Shown one piece after another: positions 34,733-46,399 of a DNA stretch of 64,000 nucleotides. The position numbers and the translations under genes were made by a program. Origin of the DNA: CAZZBK01 sp964652155. Its GTDB lineage: Bacteria; Planctomycetota; Planctomycetia; Pirellulales; PNKZ01. The notes below the pieces were generated by a model. It was given only the letters and a program-made list of their open reading frames with translations, was not told the origin of the DNA and searched no databases. Location of the stretch: assembly GCA_964652155.1 (NCBI GenBank), contig CAZZBK010000009.1, positions 15,048-79,047 on the forward strand. The letters run 5' to 3'. Within the stretch, counting starts at the first letter, position 1. Every line of letters begins with the position of its first letter.

Positions 34733-36319
34733 TCACCCACTTTTTGACCGAGCCTTGTTCTGTTCTTGTTTCTCGTCTGCTTGCAGTTCCGGAGGCAACG
34801 GCTTAGGCCGGGCTGTCGCCCCTTCGCCATACTGCTGCCAGAATAACGCTTTGAACGGGTTGACACCAGGAAACTCGGCCGTTTCATTGACCAATTGTGG
34901 CTGAATCGAGTCCCACCAGCGGTCGTATTCCCCGTCAAGTTTGGTCACCACGTCGGCGTGGCGGGCCGAAACGTCCTCTTTTTCACCCGGATCCGACTGG
35001 ATATCGAACAACTCCCATTTTTTGGCGTTGGTCTTGTTGTCGCAGACCAGATGCCAACGCTTAGTACGCACGCTGCATCGAGCGTACTTATAGTCGGCCA
35101 CCTGGCCGCGCGGCCAGCGTCCGAAATGCGTGAACAAGGTTCGTTCCGCCCATTCGGCTCGTAAATCCTTCATGAGCGGCACGAGACTGCGTCCCTCGAT
35201 TTGGCGCTGGACGTCGGCGTTGATCTTAGCACCGACGAGTTGCACGATCGTCGGGAAAAAGTCGATATGCGCCGTCAAGCGATCGCAATCAGCCGCTGGC
35301 AGGGTCCCTTTCCAGCGCCACAGTGACGAAGCCCGCGTGCCCCCCAGCCAGGGCGTGCCCTTCTGCCCACGCATGCCCGCGTTGAAAACCTTGACGCCCC
35401 CCGTGCCACCGTTGTCGTTCATAAAAATGATGAGCGTGTCGCGATCCAAATCCCACTGGTGAATTTTATCGAGCAGCCGCCCGACGTTATCGTCGATGTT
35501 GGCGACCATGCCGAGGTATTTGGCCGTCGCGCGATCGACCTTGTCGGCATACCGAGCTTCGTCCTCGCGCCGCACTTGCAATGGCGCATGCGGCGCGTTG
35601 GTCGGGATGTAACAAAAGAACGGTTTCTTGCCGCGGACCGAGTCGATCCAGCTCAGCGCCTGCTGAAAGAAAACGTCGGTGCAGTATCCTTGCGTGATCT
35701 CGAATTTGCCGTTGTGCAAGATCGCCGGGTTGAAGTAGGTATTGCCCGGCGCATCGCCGCAACTGCCCACGTACGACTGCCCAATGCCGCCGGCCCCGTG
35801 AATGAACACCTCGTCGAACCCGCGACGATTGGGTTGATGGTCCGCTTCGTCGCCCAAATGCCACTTGCCAAAAATTCCCGTCGTGTAACCCGTCTGCTTA
35901 AGCACCTGGGCGAGCGTGATCGCGTCGAGCGTCAGCCGTTCGCGCTCGTTGATCGTATGCGTCACGCCGTTGCGAAACTCATGCCGGCCCGTGAACAGCG
36001 CCGATCGGGTGGGGGAGCAGGTTGGGCTGACATGAAAGTCCGTGAAGCGAAACGCTTCGCCGTGCAAGCGATCGAGGTTCGGCGTCTTCAGCAGCGGATT
36101 GCCATGCGCCGATAGATCGCCATACCCCTGGTCGTCGGTGAGGATGAATACGATATTCGGTCCACTCGTGGAATCGGCACCGTGCGCGGACGATTCAACG
36201 GACAACGACCATTCGAGCAGCACGGCAATAACCATGAGCAGAGCGATTCGATGCAGTACTCGGCCGAGCAGAACGAGGATGTGCTTGATTCGGCTCGGAT
36301 GTTCGGCAGCTTGCATCAT
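34733..36319 (-). CDS. Exported type I sulfatase (arylsulfatase family)
   Basis: 528 residues from ATG 36319 (or the adjacent ATG at 36316), preceded by GAGG; an N-terminal hydrophobic signal segment covers about residues 14-47. Hydrolyses sulfate esters, probably on sulfated polysaccharides. The active-site signature is SPTCSPTRSALFTGR with Cys101, the residue converted to formylglycine, and metal ligands include Asp62-Asp63 (TDDQGYGDLS) and NDNG near 335. GIFGKWHLGD supplies the conserved Lys-His. Sulfatases are greatly expanded in marine planctomycetes. C-terminal tail is Lys/Pro/Glu rich. Co-transcribed with the STAS gene; divergent from the SMP-30-like gene. Confidence 0.9.
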   Translation of the reverse strand: MMQAAEHPSRIKHILVLLGRVLHRIALLMVIAVLLEWSLSVESSAHGADSTSGPNIVFILTDDQGYGDLSAHGNPLLKTPNLDRLHGEAFRFTDFHVSPTCSPTRSALFTGRHEFRNGVTHTINERERLTLDAITLAQVLKQTGYTTGIFGKWHLGDEADHQPNRRGFDEVFIHGAGGIGQSYVGSCGDAPGNTYFNPAILHNGKFEITQGYCTDVFFQQALSWIDSVRGKKPFFCYIPTNAPHAPLQVRREDEARYADKVDRATAKYLGMVANIDDNVGRLLDKIHQWDLDRDTLIIFMNDNGGTGGVKVFNAGMRGQKGTPWLGGTRASSLWRWKGTLPAADCDRLTAHIDFFPTIVQLVGAKINADVQRQIEGRSLVPLMKDLRAEWAERTLFTHFGRWPRGQVADYKYARCSVRTKRWHLVCDNKTNAKKWELFDIQSDPGEKEDVSARHADVVTKLDGEYDRWWDSIQPQLVNETAEFPGVNPFKALFWQQYGEGATARPKPLPPELQADEKQEQNKARSKSG

Positions 36320-36615
36320 CGACCTCAGTGGGGGAAACGAACCGGAGACGGAGCGAGTTCTAGGGTAACTTGAGGGCTTTACGGTCAAAGCAATATCGGC
36401 TGCAAACAGGTGCCCGTCAATGGTTTGCAGGAAATGCTCGATGAGCTGACCGCTCGACCAATGGCGTCCGACGCAGAGGGCCGAGCGAGAACCACGACAA
36501 ACGGGATCTCGCTGTTCGAGCGATCGTAAGCTACAGCTCAAGGACGCAATCGCAGCGTGATATACTCAGGATGACAACTCGACCCACCCGACAACCCCTG
36601 AGGGGAATATAAGCG

Positions 36616-37629
36616 ATGAACCGGAGAGAATTTCTAGCCGCGAGCAGCGTTCTGGCAGCATGGGCGAGCGCGCCCCTTGCGGGAGCAGAATGGCAGCCGA
36701 GCCAACGATACCCCGACCCGCTGGTCAAGGTGATCGATCCGAGCTTTACGAAATATCGCTTGAATCTGGCCAAGGTGGAGCGAATCGCCACGGGCCTACG
36801 TTGGAGCGAAGGGCCGGTCTGGTTCGGCGACGGCCGGTATCTGCTGTGGAGCGACATTCCCAACAACCGCATGATGAAGTGGGAAGAAGAGACCGGCGCG
36901 GTCAGCGTTTTTCGTAAACCTGCGAACCACTCGAACGGCAACAGTCGTGACCGGCAAGGACGACTACTCACCTGCGAGCACGATGCACGGCGCGTAACGC
37001 GCACCGAGTACGATGGCTCGATCACGGTGATCGCCGACAACTATCAGGGCAAACCGCTCAACTCTCCGAACGACATCGTGTGTAAATCGGACGGCTCGAT
37101 CTGGTTCACGGATCCTCCCTTCGGCATTCTGGGCTTTTACGAGGGGCACGTGGCACCGGTCGAGTTGCCCACGAATGTCTATCGTTGGGACCCCACGTCG
37201 AAGCAACTCGCCGTCGTCGCCGGGGATGTCAATCGCCCGAATGGCTTGGCGTTCTCACCTGACGAGTCCCGGCTGTACATCGTCGAGGCCGGCGTGTCGC
37301 CCCGCGCGATCCGGGCCTACGATGTCAGCGTTGATGGCAAGCAACTGGTCAACGGTCGCGTGTTCATCACGGCCGAGCCTGAGGGGACCCCTGACGGTTT
37401 GCGCGTTGATATCGATGGCAATCTATGGGTGGGCTGGGGCATGGGCCAAGAGGGACTCGATGGCGTGTCGGTGTTCAATGCGCAAGGCAAGCAGATCGGC
37501 CGCATCGACCTGCCTGAGCGGTGTGCCAATCTGTGTTTTGGTGGTCGGCACCGCAACCGGCTTTTCATGTGCGGCAGCACGGCGATCTACTCACTTTATG
37601 TGAATACACAAGGCGCGCCGGGCGGGTAA
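36616..37629 (+). CDS. Exported SMP-30/gluconolactonase-type beta-propeller
   Basis: 337 residues with a Tat-like N-terminus (MNRREFLAASSVLAAW...PLAGA). Six-bladed propeller of the SMP-30/gluconolactonase/LRE family. Metal-ligand landmarks: WSEGPVW with Glu near 60, LNSPNDIVCKSDGSIWFTDP with Asn near 152, RPNGLAFSPDESRLYIVEA with Asn near 205, and GTPDGLRVDIDGNLWVGWG with Asp near 259, matching the Glu-Asn-Asn-Asp calcium/zinc site, so lactone hydrolysis is plausible. Start chosen for the twin-arginine signal; GAGGGG lies 10 bases upstream within CCCCTGAGGGG, a small palindrome. Likely a sugar-lactone step outside the cytoplasm. Confidence 0.82.
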   Translation: MNRREFLAASSVLAAWASAPLAGAEWQPSQRYPDPLVKVIDPSFTKYRLNLAKVERIATGLRWSEGPVWFGDGRYLLWSDIPNNRMMKWEEETGAVSVFRKPANHSNGNSRDRQGRLLTCEHDARRVTRTEYDGSITVIADNYQGKPLNSPNDIVCKSDGSIWFTDPPFGILGFYEGHVAPVELPTNVYRWDPTSKQLAVVAGDVNRPNGLAFSPDESRLYIVEAGVSPRAIRAYDVSVDGKQLVNGRVFITAEPEGTPDGLRVDIDGNLWVGWGMGQEGLDGVSVFNAQGKQIGRIDLPERCANLCFGGRHRNRLFMCGSTAIYSLYVNTQGAPGG

Positions 37630-37652
37630 CTCGCGGCGCCGCCCCAGAGCGA

Positions 37653-38981
37653 TTAGCGCAAGGCGTCGAGCGCACGCAACCGGATCGTGCGTAGCGCGGG
37701 GATCGCGCCGCCGATCACGCCCATCGCCAAGGCGAGCAACATCCCCTTGGCCAGCGTGTCAGGGTCGACGATCAATCGGAGCACCACGAACTTGCCACCC
37801 CCTTGACCACTGGTGACGATGCTGTTGGCCGTCAGGCCGTGTGTCAAGCAGCCGGCCAGACACCCGGCAATGCCACCCAGCAGAGCGATCATCACCGATT
37901 CGAGCAAGAACGCAATGAGCACGTGAGGGCCACTAAAGCCCAGCAGCCGCAGGACTCCGATATCGCGTGTGCGCTGGCTGATCGCCGCGAACATCGTGTT
38001 CATGACGCCAAACACACCGCCCACTGCGATCACCACGGTCAGAAACATGATCGCATACGAGAATTGCTTGTTCGTGTCGTTGAGGCTGTTGAAGTAATCA
38101 ACTTCGGTTTGAGCGTTGACGGCAGCCTTTTTGTATTCGTTGTTGAAAAAGTCGCGTAACTTTTGGGCCGCGGGGGCGTCAGCCGCCTGGGCCACGAGCG
38201 ACGAATACGTCTCTTTGCCGAACATCGGGCCGACGAGCGCTCGCTTGGCCCAAACCTCCGAGTCGAACGTCATGCCCGAGCTGCGCATGACCCCCGTGAT
38301 GACCCAGGTGCGTTCATTGAGCGCGAAGGTATCGCCCACCGTCAGTTGTTCTTTAACGGAGATTGCGTAGCGATCGCGCGCGAGCTCGCGGGCCAATCCC
38401 TCGCCGACGACGACTTCGATCGCCGACTGGCTCTGTCCGGGCTGTTCTCGCACGCCTGCTGCTGAAAACCAACTTCCTCCGTCGTGCAATGCAATGGCAT
38501 GCACCGCGCCGCTCAGACGCGGATCATCCAGGCCACGCACCTGCAAGAAACGCCGCTTCGGACGACCCGGCGGCGGGTTCTCAATCGGTTGGTTGACCAC
38601 CAGATACGTCTCACGACTCACCAACGGACGGTTCTCTTGGCGCAGGATGCCTGGTTGGTTCTCGATATCTCCCACGTCAGAAAACCCAAGATTGCTAAAA
38701 CTCTCGTCGGTCGCACCCTCGGCCAGAATAATGACGTTGCCGCTCTGCCCGCTGTTGCGAGTGAGCTCGGCCATGCCGTTGACAAACGCCAGCATGCCGA
38801 CCAACAGCGCCGTGACTAACATGAACGCTAGCGCCGTGAGAACCGTGGTGCGCCAACGGGCCAACAGGTTGTTGATGTTGTAACTCAACGGCACCCGTCC
38901 AACGAGCAACAACAGGGCAATGAGCACGATTCCCGCTGACAGGGGCAACACGACCGGCGACGACAACAGATGCTGCAACAT
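37653..38981 (-). CDS. ABC transporter permease, FtsX/MacB type (second permease)
   Basis: 442 residues from ATG 38981 (GAGGA five bases upstream). An extra N-terminal helix (10-27) precedes the usual FtsX layout: one helix at about 43-65, a large extracytoplasmic MacB-like domain (70-300), and three C-terminal helices beginning FSYAIMFLTVVIAVGGVFGVMNT, HVLIAFLLESVMIALLGG and GMLLALAMGVIGGAIPAL. The loop ISQRTRDIGVLRLLGFS is the conserved coupling stretch contacting the ATPase. Last gene of the exporter operon, 17 bases after the first permease. Two different permeases suggest a heterodimeric channel as in LolCE. Confidence 0.85.
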   Translation of the reverse strand: MLQHLLSSPVVLPLSAGIVLIALLLLVGRVPLSYNINNLLARWRTTVLTALAFMLVTALLVGMLAFVNGMAELTRNSGQSGNVIILAEGATDESFSNLGFSDVGDIENQPGILRQENRPLVSRETYLVVNQPIENPPPGRPKRRFLQVRGLDDPRLSGAVHAIALHDGGSWFSAAGVREQPGQSQSAIEVVVGEGLARELARDRYAISVKEQLTVGDTFALNERTWVITGVMRSSGMTFDSEVWAKRALVGPMFGKETYSSLVAQAADAPAAQKLRDFFNNEYKKAAVNAQTEVDYFNSLNDTNKQFSYAIMFLTVVIAVGGVFGVMNTMFAAISQRTRDIGVLRLLGFSGPHVLIAFLLESVMIALLGGIAGCLAGCLTHGLTANSIVTSGQGGGKFVVLRLIVDPDTLAKGMLLALAMGVIGGAIPALRTIRLRALDALR

Positions 38982-38998
38982 GTTTCCTCGCGCTGGGC

Positions 38999-40246
38999 TC
39001 AGTTGACTCTCGCAAACACATCCGATACGCGCACGCTGCGGGCTTGCCAGGCGGGCATGAAGCAACCGGCCAGCGCCGCCACAATGCCCAACGCGGGGCC
39101 CCATAGCAATGCCGCGCTGGGGATCAGAAACGCGCCAAAAAATGCAATCGGAAACTTCAACCCACCGTAGACGACATTCACCACCAGCAGCGTGAGCGAG
39201 GCGCTTGCCAATCCGCTGAACAGCCCCAGCACGATCGACTCGCCAAGCACCAGCAGCAAAATCTGATCGGGCGAAAAGCCCAGCACCTTCATCACGGCGA
39301 ATTCCTGCTGCCGTTCGCGAACGCTGATGCTGATCGCGTTCGAGATGACCAGCGACAAGGTGACCAGAATGGCCGGCGACAGCAGCCACCGCATGCCCCA
39401 GACTATGTCGCGATAGGCTTCGAGAAAGGTCGAGATGCCCGACGCCTGGGTTTCGATCTTCACCGCAGGGGCGCTATAGAACGGGGCTGACATGATCTGG
39501 GAGGCGGCCAATTGAAACGCCTGCATGTCCTCCACCCTGAGCCACACCAGATTCAGGCTCTTGCTGGCCATCGGATGTTTTTGGCCCGCGTGCGATTGTG
39601 GGTAAGCGTCCATGGCCGCCGTCAGGTAGTCGATGTGGATCGCCGCGCTGTTGTTGTACCGCCCGTCGGGAAAGACGCCGACGATCTCGACTTCGAGCTT
39701 GATGTCCTTGTAGTTGAAGCTATGCAGCACGAAGCGATCGCCGAGGCGCTTGCCGATGGCTGAGAGTCGGTCACGACCGATGATGATGCCCTGACGATTC
39801 TGACTCATCTTCTCGACCGCCGCGCGCAACTCGGCAAGTTGTTCGCCGCTGAGCGTGTCGAGATCATCCATCATCGTGAGTAATTTCTTCGGTTCCAGGC
39901 AGAAGGCAAACACGCTATTCTCGCGGGTCCGTTTGTCGGGATCGAGCGAACCGCCAAGAAAAGACCAAGTCATCGAATCGAGCGGATGATAGTCGCCGGG
40001 CTGCTGAGCCGCCGCGTCACTCAAGCTGGCCGCGTAAGCCAACGGCATTTGGCTCGGGATACGCCACTTCTCGGTGATGATCGCCTTGAGGTTGTTGGCT
40101 TTTTCGCTCGTGGCCTGATCGAGAAACGACAGGATCGACCACACCAGCGTAACGACCATGACGAGCACCATCGTGCCGAGTGTCGTCAATAGCGTGCGGA
40201 GTGGATTCCGCAACAGGTTTTGCGCCACCAGTAGCCAAAGTCGCAT
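38999..40246 (-). CDS. ABC transporter permease, FtsX/MacB type (first permease)
   Basis: 415 residues. N-terminal helix in LLRNPLRTLLTTLGTMVLVMVVTLVW, a MacB-like periplasmic domain (about 45-270), and three C-terminal helices from LLSPAILVTLSLVISNAISISV onward. ERQQEFAVMKVLGFSPDQ is the coupling helix. Follows the ATPase gene by 54 bases and precedes the second permease by 17. It differs from its neighbour in lacking the extra N-terminal helix and in loop length, so the pair looks like an old duplication that has diverged. The substrate cannot be read from the sequence. Confidence 0.87.
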   Translation of the reverse strand: MRLWLLVAQNLLRNPLRTLLTTLGTMVLVMVVTLVWSILSFLDQATSEKANNLKAIITEKWRIPSQMPLAYAASLSDAAAQQPGDYHPLDSMTWSFLGGSLDPDKRTRENSVFAFCLEPKKLLTMMDDLDTLSGEQLAELRAAVEKMSQNRQGIIIGRDRLSAIGKRLGDRFVLHSFNYKDIKLEVEIVGVFPDGRYNNSAAIHIDYLTAAMDAYPQSHAGQKHPMASKSLNLVWLRVEDMQAFQLAASQIMSAPFYSAPAVKIETQASGISTFLEAYRDIVWGMRWLLSPAILVTLSLVISNAISISVRERQQEFAVMKVLGFSPDQILLLVLGESIVLGLFSGLASASLTLLVVNVVYGGLKFPIAFFGAFLIPSAALLWGPALGIVAALAGCFMPAWQARSVRVSDVFARVN

Positions 40247-40300
40247 GATCTCTCGTGTCCTCTGAGCGAACAGGTCCAGACTCCATCCCGAGCGCCAGCA

Positions 40301-41017
40301 CTAGGTCCCGGCGTGTCCGACGACGGGCGTGGGAGCGTTGACCAGTTCTCCCTTTTCCAGATGCAGGATACGATCGGCCCGCTGAGCGGCTCGTGGATCA
40401 TGCGTGACCATGATGATGGTCTTCCCGAGCGTACGGCGCAATTCGCCCAGCAGGTCGAGAATTTCCTCGGCGCTGCGTGCGTCCAGGTCGCCGGTCGGCT
40501 CGTCGGCCACGATCAGGGCGGGGTCCGTGACAATCGCCCTGGCAATGCCCACCCGCTGTTGCTGCCCGCCAGAGAGTTGCCCCGGCTTATGGTGAATCCG
40601 ATCGCTGAGCCCCACCATATCAAGCGCCGTGAGCACTTGCTGCCGTCGCTGGGCAGCCGACAACGGCAGCAACAGCAGTGGCAGTTCTACGTTGCGGTAG
40701 GCGCTGAGCACGCTCATCAAATGATAGAACTGAAAGATGAACCCGACCGTGCGTGTCCGCCAGCGAGCCAATTGCGACTCGGACATGCGTGAGATGCACT
40801 CCTGGGCGACCCAGACCTCCCCTTCACTGGGCTGATCGAGTCCGGCAATCAAGTTGAGCAACGTGGTCTTGCCGGAACCGCTGGGGCCCATCAGGCCAAG
40901 GAACTCGCCGGCGCCAACCTCGACCGACAGGTTGTGGAGCACGTCGACCCGTTCGCTGCCACGACGGAAATGCTTATGCACGTTTTCAACGCGCACCAAA
41001 GGCGCTGGGTGAGCCAT
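40301..41017 (-). CDS. ABC transporter ATPase, MacB/LolD/DevA type
   Basis: 238 residues, complete nucleotide-binding domain. Walker A GPSGSGKTT at 44-52, Q-loop near 96 (FIFQFYHL), ABC signature LSGGQQQR at 148-155, Walker B LIVADE at 168-173, D-loop GDLD and H-loop VTHD near 208. The FQFYHLM and DEPTGDLD wording is typical of the MacB/LolD (3.A.1.122/125) group that powers mechanotransmission rather than transport through the membrane. Second gene of the operon, 30 bases after the fusion protein gene. Confidence 0.93.
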   Translation of the reverse strand: MAHPAPLVRVENVHKHFRRGSERVDVLHNLSVEVGAGEFLGLMGPSGSGKTTLLNLIAGLDQPSEGEVWVAQECISRMSESQLARWRTRTVGFIFQFYHLMSVLSAYRNVELPLLLLPLSAAQRRQQVLTALDMVGLSDRIHHKPGQLSGGQQQRVGIARAIVTDPALIVADEPTGDLDARSAEEILDLLGELRRTLGKTIIMVTHDPRAAQRADRILHLEKGELVNAPTPVVGHAGT

Positions 41018-41047
41018 CTGTGTACTCGTCCAGGATCAAATAGTGAG

Positions 41048-42310
41048 TTATCGCTCGGTGCTGCCGTCGGGGGCGTAAAACGACACGATCGCCCCCATCT
41101 CCGGCTTAAGAAACTGCCCTTCTTCGGCAGCCGGAACCCGTACTTTGACGCGCACCGGAACGGCCCCCTTGGCGCGATCGGCAATCGGCATCAGTCGCGA
41201 TACGATGCCCTCGTACAGCCGATCGGGAAACGCTTCGGTGCGGACCCGACAACGCTGTCCAACAGAGATCTTGGCGATGTCTCGTTCTTGAATCGCCAGA
41301 TCGACCTCAAGGTCCGACAGATCGGCCATCTCGCACAAGCTGAACGAGCCATTGAACGCCAGGGCGTTGACGATGTTCCCTTCCTCGGCGTTCTTTTTGA
41401 GGATCGTGCCTGAGATCGGAGCCACGATGCGGCAGTTGTCGAGCCGCCAGCGGGCTTTGTTCAACTCGGCCTCGGCCTGCCGCACGTCGGCTTGCGCCGC
41501 GAGAATGCGCTCCTCGCGCGGCCCTTTACGCAATAATTGCAACGCAAACGACAGCCGGTCAATCCGCCGCAGCGTGGCCAGGTACTGAGACTCAGAACGT
41601 TGCAACTCTTGTTCAGTGGTGGCATTCTGTTTCGACAGCTCACGCTGACGGCGCAGGGTTCGTTCCAGATCGATCACTTCCTCCTTGGCTTGTCCCAACT
41701 CCGCCTCGGCTTGGGCAATCTCCTCGGGACGACTGCCGTTCTGTAATTCCGCCAATCGAGCCCGGGCCGATTCATGTGCCGCCGTCGCGCGCTCGACGTC
41801 GCGCTGGTATTCGATGCTCTCCAACTCGGCGAGCACTTCGCCTTTATTCACGCGACGACCTTCTTCCAAATTCAGCCGCACGACCATGCCCGTCACCTTG
41901 GGGCTCACCAAGATTTGATGTGCCGGTACAATGTAGCCTTTCGACTCGAGCACGATCGCGGAGGATGGCGTCACGGGTGACACAACGTTTGACGACGCGG
42001 AAGTTGTGCTGGCTTTTGCCACGACGGCAGGCTCGTTAACCGTCGCTGTTGCTGCCGTCGGTTGCGTGTCCGCTGAGGGGGAGACCACGAGTTGCCGCAG
42101 CCACAGGCGGCTGGTCTCGTTGAGCCAGACCACCGCGCCAAGCCCTGCGAGCAACAGCAATGCGAGCCCCCAACGCCCCCAACGAATATTCGTCGTCGTG
42201 ACCACTGCCGGGGGAAGCTTGAGCGACAAGACCCGCTCGCGCAGCTCGGCATCGTCCGAATTCCTTCGGCCGTCGGTTGTTGGGGCGGGTTGTGTACTCG
42301 ATGTCGGCAT
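41048..42310 (-). CDS. HlyD/MacA-type membrane fusion protein
   Basis: 420 residues from ATG 42310; a TTG twelve bases upstream is possible but no good ribosome site is seen for either. A cytoplasmic tail is followed by one helix (about 44-64), a Ser/Thr/Ala-rich linker, a lipoyl half (VLESKGYIVPAHQILVSPKVTG), a long alpha-hairpin with heptads (about 165-275, coiled coil), the second lipoyl half (RIVAPISGTILKKNAEEG) and a beta-barrel. DevB and MacA have the same order. It would link the inner-membrane ATPase/permease complex to an outer-membrane channel. No TolC-like gene is present in the window. First gene of the four-gene operon. Confidence 0.9.
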   Translation of the reverse strand: MPTSSTQPAPTTDGRRNSDDAELRERVLSLKLPPAVVTTTNIRWGRWGLALLLLAGLGAVVWLNETSRLWLRQLVVSPSADTQPTAATATVNEPAVVAKASTTSASSNVVSPVTPSSAIVLESKGYIVPAHQILVSPKVTGMVVRLNLEEGRRVNKGEVLAELESIEYQRDVERATAAHESARARLAELQNGSRPEEIAQAEAELGQAKEEVIDLERTLRRQRELSKQNATTEQELQRSESQYLATLRRIDRLSFALQLLRKGPREERILAAQADVRQAEAELNKARWRLDNCRIVAPISGTILKKNAEEGNIVNALAFNGSFSLCEMADLSDLEVDLAIQERDIAKISVGQRCRVRTEAFPDRLYEGIVSRLMPIADRAKGAVPVRVKVRVPAAEEGQFLKPEMGAIVSFYAPDGSTER

Positions 42311-42624
42311 ATGTTCGGTCAACTACAAGCCAATGACAGTTGAACCACGCTCCACGCGCTCATGATACAGGTTGCAAGCTCCGTGGCATCGTCCATATTT
42401 TAACCCTCAGGCGACAGATGGGCACTAGCGGTTTTTACTCAAACACCCCCATTCTGTCTGCTTTCGCTTCTGTTGCGTGGGCCGCGAATGTTTCGTTCGC
42501 GTTTGAATCAACGGTTACGATCACGTAAATTGGATCAAACGACGGTTCTCGAATGACCGTTGCTCCGCGTGAGATGCTCCCCGATTGCTTTGCCCACCGT
42601 TATTCCTCAACCCGCGATGGTTTG
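42311..42624. other. Divergent intergenic region between exporter operon and cytochrome/DUF1553 gene
   Basis: About 310 bp with lower GC than its surroundings around 42440-42540. It should hold promoters in both directions. No confident -35/-10 pair, operator palindrome or RNA is recognised. Part of it (42553-42624) could encode an N-terminal extension of the plus-strand gene. Confidence 0.4.
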
Positions 42625-45015
<2,391 letters not shown>

Positions 45016-45020
45016 ACGTC

Positions 45021-46370
45021 ATGTTCGAGCCATCATTCAATCGCCGCCACGCATTGGGACTCCTCGGAGGTGGACTGGGGAGCGTCGTGTTCGCCGACCT
45101 GCTGCGCTCCGTCGCCCAAGGCAGCGCATTGCCCACGCATTTCGCGCCGCGCGCCAAGCACGTGATCTTTCTATTCATGGCGGGCGGCCCATCGCATCTC
45201 GATCTGTTCGACCCCAAGCCTGAGGTCAACAAGCGCGCCGGTCAACGCCCCCACGATGTGCAACTCCGCACCGAGCGCGTCACCGGTGGGCTGCTCCCCT
45301 CGCCGTTCACGTTCGACAAGTGCGGCCAGAGCGGCTTGGAAATCAGCGAGTTGCTGCCCCGTTTCCGCACCTGTGCCGATGATGTCTGCCTCGTGCGATC
45401 GGTGTTTGGAGTGAACCCCAATCACGCGCCAGCGGCCAATCACTTGTTCTCCGGCCGGATCGATCAGATTCATCCCTCGCTCGGTGCCTGGGTCTCCTAC
45501 GGACTGGGCTACGAGAACGATTCGCTCCCTGGCTTCGTGTCGATCAAAGAGGGGGACACCGCCTCGCGATACGTTCGCAACGGTTACCTGCCGGGCGAAT
45601 TTCAGGCGACGCCGATTGACCCGCGCGTCCCTGACGCCGCTAAAATGATCCGCCACCTGCGCAACGACAAGCTGCCCGAAGGTCTGCAACGCGAACAACT
45701 CGAGTTTATTCGGGCACTGAACCTCCGGCATCGCGAGGAGCGACCGGGGGACACGGCACTCGCGGCTCGACTCAAAGCGATGGAGACCGCCTTTGAGATG
45801 CAATTCTCGGCTGGCGAGGCCTTGAACCTGGCGGGCGAAACCAAACCGACGCGCGATTTATACGGCGAAGGCTGGCTTGCCAATGGCTGTCTGGCAGCCC
45901 GGCGGTTGGTCGAGCGCGGCGTGCGTTATGTGCATCTCGAGGTGGGCAACTGGGATCATCACGACAAGATCAACACGAACATTCGCAAACAAGCCGCGGT
46001 GATCGATCAGCCCATGCAGGCCTTGCTCGTTGATCTGAAACAGCGAGGCCTGCTCGACGAAACGCTCGTCGTCTGGGGAGGCGAGTTCGGCCGCACCCCG
46101 GTCTCCGAGAACGGCGACGGTCGCGATCATAACCACTACGGCTTCACGATGTGGTTAGCCGGCGGTGGCGTAAAAGGTGGCCATGTGCATGGCGCCACCG
46201 ACGACTTTGGCTTCAAAGCGGTCGAGAATCGCGTGAGCGTCAACGATCTGCACGCGACCATTTTGCACCTGCTGGGCCTCGATCACGAGCGGCTCACGTA
46301 TCGCTACTCGGGACGCGACTTCCGGCTGACCGACATCGCCGGCAATGTCGTCCGCGAGATCATCGCGTAA
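45021..46370 (+). CDS. DUF1501 exported protein (alkaline phosphatase/sulfatase-like fold)
   Basis: 449 residues. The N-terminus (NRRHALGLLGGGLGSVVFADLL) is Tat-like. DUF1501 landmarks: VIFLFMAGGPSHLDLFDPKPE (metal-site Asp region), GVNPNHAPAANHLFSG, WDHHDKINTN, LVVWGGEFGRTPVSENGDGRDHNHYG and HATILHLLGLDHERLTYRY. The Asp/His clusters match an alkaline-phosphatase-superfamily metal site. It follows the DUF1553 gene by five bases, the standard pairing in planctomycetes, so the two proteins probably act together outside the cytoplasm. Ends 29 bases from the convergent large gene at 46400. Confidence 0.92.
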   Translation: MFEPSFNRRHALGLLGGGLGSVVFADLLRSVAQGSALPTHFAPRAKHVIFLFMAGGPSHLDLFDPKPEVNKRAGQRPHDVQLRTERVTGGLLPSPFTFDKCGQSGLEISELLPRFRTCADDVCLVRSVFGVNPNHAPAANHLFSGRIDQIHPSLGAWVSYGLGYENDSLPGFVSIKEGDTASRYVRNGYLPGEFQATPIDPRVPDAAKMIRHLRNDKLPEGLQREQLEFIRALNLRHREERPGDTALAARLKAMETAFEMQFSAGEALNLAGETKPTRDLYGEGWLANGCLAARRLVERGVRYVHLEVGNWDHHDKINTNIRKQAAVIDQPMQALLVDLKQRGLLDETLVVWGGEFGRTPVSENGDGRDHNHYGFTMWLAGGGVKGGHVHGATDDFGFKAVENRVSVNDLHATILHLLGLDHERLTYRYSGRDFRLTDIAGNVVREIIA

Positions 46371-46399
46371 GCGACTCTAGTCAACACATCAGCCGACGA

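Noticed and set aside
36320..36541. N-terminal extension of the sulfatase to 36541
   Set aside because: The extra 74 residues look like untranslated upstream DNA, while MMQAAEHP has GAGG upstream and is followed by a signal sequence.
38982..39389. Upstream extension of the second permease to 39389
   Set aside because: The extra 136 residues are out-of-frame sequence of the first permease gene; ATG 38981 has a good ribosome site.
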